Source of the DNA: Stramonita haemastoma
Taxonomy: Eukaryota; Mollusca; Gastropoda; Neogastropoda; Muricidae
Length of the DNA: 64,000 bases
Assembly (NCBI GenBank): GCA_030674155.1
Contig: CM060342.1
Location: 11,476,828 to 11,540,827 of the forward strand
Direction: 5' to 3'
Made by a program: the position numbers and the translations under genes
Notes under the pieces: generated by a model
Databases searched by the model: none
Seen by the model: the letters and a program-made list of their open reading frames with translations, nothing else
What the model was told of the DNA's origin: nothing
Shown: positions 58,945 to 64,000 of the stretch, in pieces
Layout: the number at the start of each line of letters is the position of its first letter
Numbering within the stretch: position 1 is the first letter of the stretch

Positions 58945-59080
58945 ATCCGTCAGTCTCCGAAGACTATGGAGTTACGCTCTAGGCTTACAGCGCAAAGCCT
59001 GGGTACGTAAGTATGGAGAGCAAGCTGTTACCCATGCAGCAGACCTCCCTCTCCACGTGGCTGGAATGGTCCATTGGAAA
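58945..59080 (+). mobile_element. Repeat family D
   Basis: gtcagtctccgaagactatg, gcgcaaagcctgggtacgta, acccatgcagcagacctccc. Matches the minus-strand copies at 21670 and 36855. Confidence 0.78.
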
Positions 59081-59229
59081 GGCAATGACTGATTTTATGT
59101 TAGATCACAAGATCTAACCACTAATCTATTCTACCCCCCTTTCACACACACATGCATGTGTACACACACACACACACACGCAACCAGTTGGTAAACCACA
59201 CATTAGGAAAACTGTTCTGATATAGATTA

Positions 59230-62200
59230 TTTATTGGGTAGTAATACCATGAACTGAACAGCAAAATCATAATGTCAATCTCTTGCGTATGATGAAACAA
59301 AATGGATGTTTGTTTATTTATACACTATGTCATCAAAGAGTCAGGACTGGAATGGAATCAGAATAAGTTCAATAACCCAGACCCCACCAACCTTTTGTTT
59401 CAAGGAATGAATAGATTGCGGTGACAGCCATACTCTACTTACATTTCTCAGGAACAAAGTTGATTTTCTACTTTTTCAGAATAATCTACTGTACTGATGT
59501 TCATGATGTACATAATTATGTACGTGAAAAGAAAAAAAGATGAAATGGTCATATTCTTTTTATTAATTAAGAAAAAAAAATCAACTGCTTTAAGTGAAAG
59601 AAAAACAATTGCTGGCACACAAAACTACATAAACGAATTTAACGGCATTTTGTCAAACCTTGGTTGTTAGGTAGATCAGGAGCGTATCTTTGGACAGCTA
59701 TTTCTTATCCCCTAAAACAGGGTTTTCTGCTCACTTAAAAGCTGAATTCTCTCCAAACTGATGCCTTTCCATCAAAACACTTCTGCTTTTTTGTATAATC
59801 AAATGATCTCAACAGAAAAAGTGTCATCAAATAAAATGTTTTTCTATCAACAAAACTAAAAAAAGATCATTATGCATTCCATATCATCCAACTAAACACG
59901 ACAATGCATCAGACTAAACGCATCTACCTGACTAACCAGCACACCTGGTAACAACCCGTTTTCAATGTTGATCATTTATTGCACATGCAGGAGGAGTAGT
60001 AGGAGAAGGAACAAAAAGTTACAATTTTGATTACCAATTCTGCATTTTGCAGGGGACAGAAATATAATAAAGCAAGTTATCTTCTTAGTTATTCAACGAA
60101 GAAATTGATAAAGCAGCAACCCCACTTCACCTAGCCTATCTCCCTTAGGGAGCAAGAAAAGTACTTTCATCGTTCTGGTTCAACCAGCATTCACACAGGT
60201 CTGCCATGGTACTTTCAGGGAAAGGAGGAGGTGAATGTGATGGGTGTGTGTGTGTGTGTGTGTGTGCGTAGTCAGGAGTTTGCATTTTTCACTTTGGTGA
60301 ATAATGTCTTTCTTTTGTTGGTTTTTTTTTTGTTTTTTTTTTTACATTTATCTGATTTATTTTAAATTTTACATTTTCTAGGCTATTTTGGGGGGGGGGG
60401 GGGGAGGCAGGTATTTTCCTTTTTTTCTTTAGTTTGAAATCATCTCACTTGTTATATTCAAGGAAGGGGGGGGGGGGGGGGGGGCGGTATGCAAGACAGT
60501 TCATTGAAAAGAAGAGGTATTTCTTCTCTTTTTTGTAAATTTTTCTAGATTTTGAATTTATCCTTTTTGTTTTATTTCACTTTTTATTTGATTTTTGAAG
60601 TTTTAAAAAAACAATTAGGCCAAAAATAATCACATTGACAAGTTGGTATGCTTGCCTTTAAAAAAAAAAGTTGATTAAGAACTTTAAGAGCAATAAGCAG
60701 AAAATATTTGAGCAACAATGAAAGTGTGGAGTGGGTGGGATGGAGGGAATTACTGGAGGGAAGGTGGGAGTATCAGGGGAGGGGGCACCTGTGTGGAGAG
60801 CAGTATCCTATGGACTAAAAACATGGAAGGAAGTAGAGTATGCCTGTTTCAACAGGACACGATAACTCTCCATTTTGTTCCATTTCCACAGTGGCAAGCC
60901 TGTTCATATTTCATACCTGTTCATCCCCCCATCACCTTCGACTGAACAAGAAACAAATTAAAAAAAAAAGATTGAATAAAGACATTCAAACCCTTGTTTT
61001 ATGTTCACACCAACACATTTTCTTTCCTTGCCCCCAACAGTCATTTCTATCTTCCTGCGTGTTATAATATGTTACACTGATTTTGGTTATGATCATAGAT
61101 ATGTAGAATTAAAGAACACACACACCAAAGACTTAACAAACCCATCCAGTCATAGGATAAAAAAAAAAACCCACAAAAAACCCCGGCACCAAAGACCTAG
61201 GAAAATCAGCCGGTCACAAGATGTCTATGTGAAACTTATCTATGGAGTAAGTGTATGCTGTTGCACATTACTTCTAAAACTGACATCTGCAAATCCAAAT
61301 TCTTAAAAAGCTACTCTGTAAATGCCAGTATATACATGGACATAACACACCAACATATTTAATTTTGTAAAATAAAGAGTCAAAGTGTGCTTTCAAGATG
61401 ACAGAAATTTCCTTCTTTTTTGTTCTTTGGCAACCTACCTAAGAGATCACAAAATCCAACAATGTTATTCGATCTTTTCAGTGTACACTGAATGAGCAGA
61501 GGGATTAAAACAGTGACAAGGTTAGGCAGAGATCATTTAAAAATAAAATGTTTCAGTAACATAGACACTGCAATGATTCTTAACAACGAAAATATAAAAA
61601 AAAAGTAATGAAAATGAGAAATGGTCCTGGAATGCCTGGCTTATGTGGGGTTTAAAATAAAGGTGAGAGGGGCGTACAAATTGTATGTGAATGACAAACT
61701 CAACATTTTCACTTTCTCTATAAAAGCTGCTGCGGTGTGGTTTTTTGCTGGGTTATTTTTCCCAAGAATAGTAAATTTGAAAACGCAGCAATAACTACTT
61801 TGAAGTGTGATGCTGGATAACATTTTAAATGATTAACAGTCATGGGCATTAAACCCTACACTACACTACCTGCTAGTCTTTTCACTGAAGCAGTCATGGA
61901 AGCACTGCACTGACAAAAACAGCAGCTGTAGCCAAGTGCGATACCCGAGGCTTCAGCAAAGCTCTTTTGAGTCCAAACAGTGATCATATCTTCCCATTTC
62001 TTTCTCTATCTCTTACTCTACCTCCATGGACTATGCCTTGCAAGATGATGTTTGAAAGGCTATCAGATCTTGTGACATGGCCATACCATTTCAGTTTTCT
62101 CTTCTGGACTGTGGTAAGGAGGTCTTCATAGGTCTGAGGTCTGTCTGATAGGTTCTTTCACTTCCTCATTTGTCACATGGCCATGGCTCAAAAAGGAGAT

Positions 62201-63348
62201 GCCAAGAATTCTCCCAGCATCGTATTTTCACAGCTTGAATTATTATCTGAATGTCTGCTGTTGAAGTCCAGGCCTTTCATACATACTTTATAAATTTTTA
62301 TCTTCTGTATTATTGTCATTTTTGATGGATTTTAACACTTCCTTTGAAATCTTTAATTTTATTTATTTATTTTTTTTTACATCAACAAGCACATAAGCTA
62401 AATAGCTTCATTTGATACCCTGTCTGCTGAAGATGATACATCCCAGCAACACTTTATGTGGACAAAGTTCACTAACAATTGCGCACCTGAGGAGAGAGTT
62501 TCCAAGTCTACGATTTCAAGGCATTTACAATGAAATATTGGGAATGTTTCTTCCTAGTGTTCTGCAGAAACAAGCCCACTTTTGTCTTTTACTTGTCTCT
62601 GTAACACACACGTGTACTCATGCACACACACACACACACATACAACACAGGTGACTGCTGAATGTTGTTATAGGGAATAACATGTATGTCTATGAATAAT
62701 ATCAGGAAGAGAGGCTCCCATTTGTTCGGATGGCTTCAAATAAGGAAAATAACACAAAGTAAAAGATGTTGTTAGCATTTCATGGGCCAAAACTACTAAA
62801 TGGAAAGAAACATATTTTGATTTACCATTTTCAGCTGGCTGCCGTTTGGATCATAGAAAAGCAACCCATTGTTACACAGACACAATTATGGCTTTGAAAT
62901 AAAACATTGCTAAACAAAATAACTTCATGATAGCATAAAGACCAATTCCACTATCTCAAGTAATACGAGTTTTCAGCTAATTTGTCATTCTTTTTTGTTA
63001 AAGTTACACTTACACTAACTTACAGCCATGTCTTCTAGTATTTAGATCAACCCTGAACTGATAAATCACTGATTAATCCTTAAGTCTGAAGCAAACTAAT
63101 ATCAAACACAGCCTTTAAAAATGATCCTCTTCCTGTGTATTAAGCACCTCACTTAGCATTATCAGCTACTCTTGACTTAGAAAACTTCACGGCTTTAAAA
63201 CAGAGAGAGAAAAATGGCTTAAAATCTTGTCTGTTCAAAACAAGTTCAGGTGAATCTAAGCCCCTAAATGAATGAATAGAATGAAAAAAAAATCTCTAAG
63301 TGAACAGGTTACCCCTCCAGCAAAAAAAAAAAAAAAAAAGAGTAATGA
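59230..63348 (-). other. Probable 3' UTR of the right-end minus-strand gene
   Basis: On the minus strand, AATAAA is at 59235-59230. The region is AT-rich with poly-G/poly-C runs at 60391 and 60468, a (GT)n at 60245-60264 and a LINE fragment near 62000. No open coding frame was supported. The extent as one UTR is inference. Confidence 0.4.
61950..62285 (-). mobile_element. Degenerate LINE reverse transcriptase C-terminal fragment
   Basis: Minus-strand pieces in several frames resemble the tail of animal non-LTR RTs: an ADIQ block, IL-I, HVTNEEV-like, KRK-KWYGH-like and WTQKSFAEAS. Stops and frameshifts are frequent. Confidence 0.6.
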
Positions 63349-63529
63349 TTAAGATATGGACACATCACACTCCGTTACACGTTTCTTCACACTGTGCACA
63401 ACGTGGCAGTGCATGAATAATAACTGGCTGACTCCTGGATGATACATCCCTCTGCCATGATGATGTCGATACACTGGATACACTTTTCCATCATAGATCA
63501 CAACCGCTATGTACAGTGAAATCACAATG
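63349..63529 (-). CDS. Probable terminal exon of an unidentified minus-strand gene
   Basis: An acceptor gtttattgcag is followed by 60 uninterrupted codons and TAA at 63351-63349. The product reads IVISLYIAVVIYDGKVYPVY, then RHHHGRGMYHPGVSQLLFMH and CHVVHSVKKRVTECDVSIS. The first dozen residues are hydrophobic and could end a membrane segment. I do not recognise the family. Support is the splice site plus an open frame ending in a plausible stop, and the long AT-rich UTR-like sequence that follows. Confidence 0.5.
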
Positions 63530-64000
63530 CTGCAATAAACAAACCATAATGAAAATCTCTTTTGAAAAAAACAAGGAAAAAAATCTTACGACAAAATATT
63601 ATTTCATTTATCAGCCCTGTCTGCCTGTATTATGATTTCATTTTTAAAACACATAACAGAAATCAAAAATGTAACAAATGTGATGGGAGTTAGCAGTGGA
63701 CAATTTATTATAGTGTCTGTTTTTTTTTGCTCTTCTCATGAGCAAAACCAGAAAGAAAGTTTCAGAGCAAATTACATCCCCTGCACCCCCCCACCCCCGA
63801 AAAAAATCCTGCTATCTTGGTATCAAAAGTAGGAGACTGAAATCCAAAAGACCGAGAGTCGAACCTTCAGATGATCCTTTCAGCAGCCTGTCATATACAT
63901 CACGATCTTCTGCAAGCTATTTCCAACATTATGAAAGACATTTAGAGTCCACCTATTCCACTGAATTTGGTAGTTCAATGATCTGTCAAGATCTCTACAA

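Overview
The window is nuclear DNA from an invertebrate animal, most likely a mollusc and probably a gastropod. The evidence is long introns with GT-AG boundaries, two recognisable animal genes, several tRNA-derived SINE families, LINE fragments, and very dense (GT)n/(CA)n/(GA)n microsatellites and minisatellites. Nothing prokaryotic or viral was seen. The species assignment is inference.

Layout. (1) Positions 1-2634 hold the 5' end of an ANKFY1 (rabankyrin-5) homolog on the minus strand: a 10-nt coding first exon and the coiled-coil exon. The rest of that gene lies beyond the left edge. (2) Positions 2635-9497 are intergenic and rich in repeats, including a rearranged non-LTR retrotransposon set between two (GT)n arrays. 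(3) Positions 9498-43815 hold one large plus-strand gene of about 28 coding exons, encoding a strawberry notch homolog (SBNO) of roughly 1,690 residues. The Walker A-like [11 protein letters not shown], the DECH box, SATG and the GRTHRSNQ arginine-finger motif are all visible. (4) Positions 43816 to about 55.4 kb (possibly 58.5 kb) hold probable 3' UTR and intergenic DNA with several minisatellites, one TTAA-flanked piggyBac-like deletion derivative and a 24-bp-stem hairpin. (5) The right end, 59.2-63.5 kb, carries the probable terminal exon and long 3' UTR of an unidentified minus-strand gene.

Two themes stand out. First, a LINE family appears four times, always in the same orientation, always with its 3' stem-loop against (GT)n and with (GT)n on the other side too. 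This suggests an element that inserts into (TG)n/(CA)n microsatellites. Second, several splice acceptors of the strawberry notch gene sit in or beside simple repeats: (TG)n-CAG acceptors, an acceptor copied five times with (CT)n, a five-fold 40-bp acceptor array, and an acceptor inside a 75-bp minisatellite.

The strawberry notch reading frame is broken by single-base indels in exons 9, 15, 18 and 27 and by multiple indels in two competing copies of exon 20. Protein similarity continues across every break. The 31.6-36.1 kb stretch also contains noisy local duplications. I read this as assembly error more likely than loss of the gene, but the sequence alone cannot decide.
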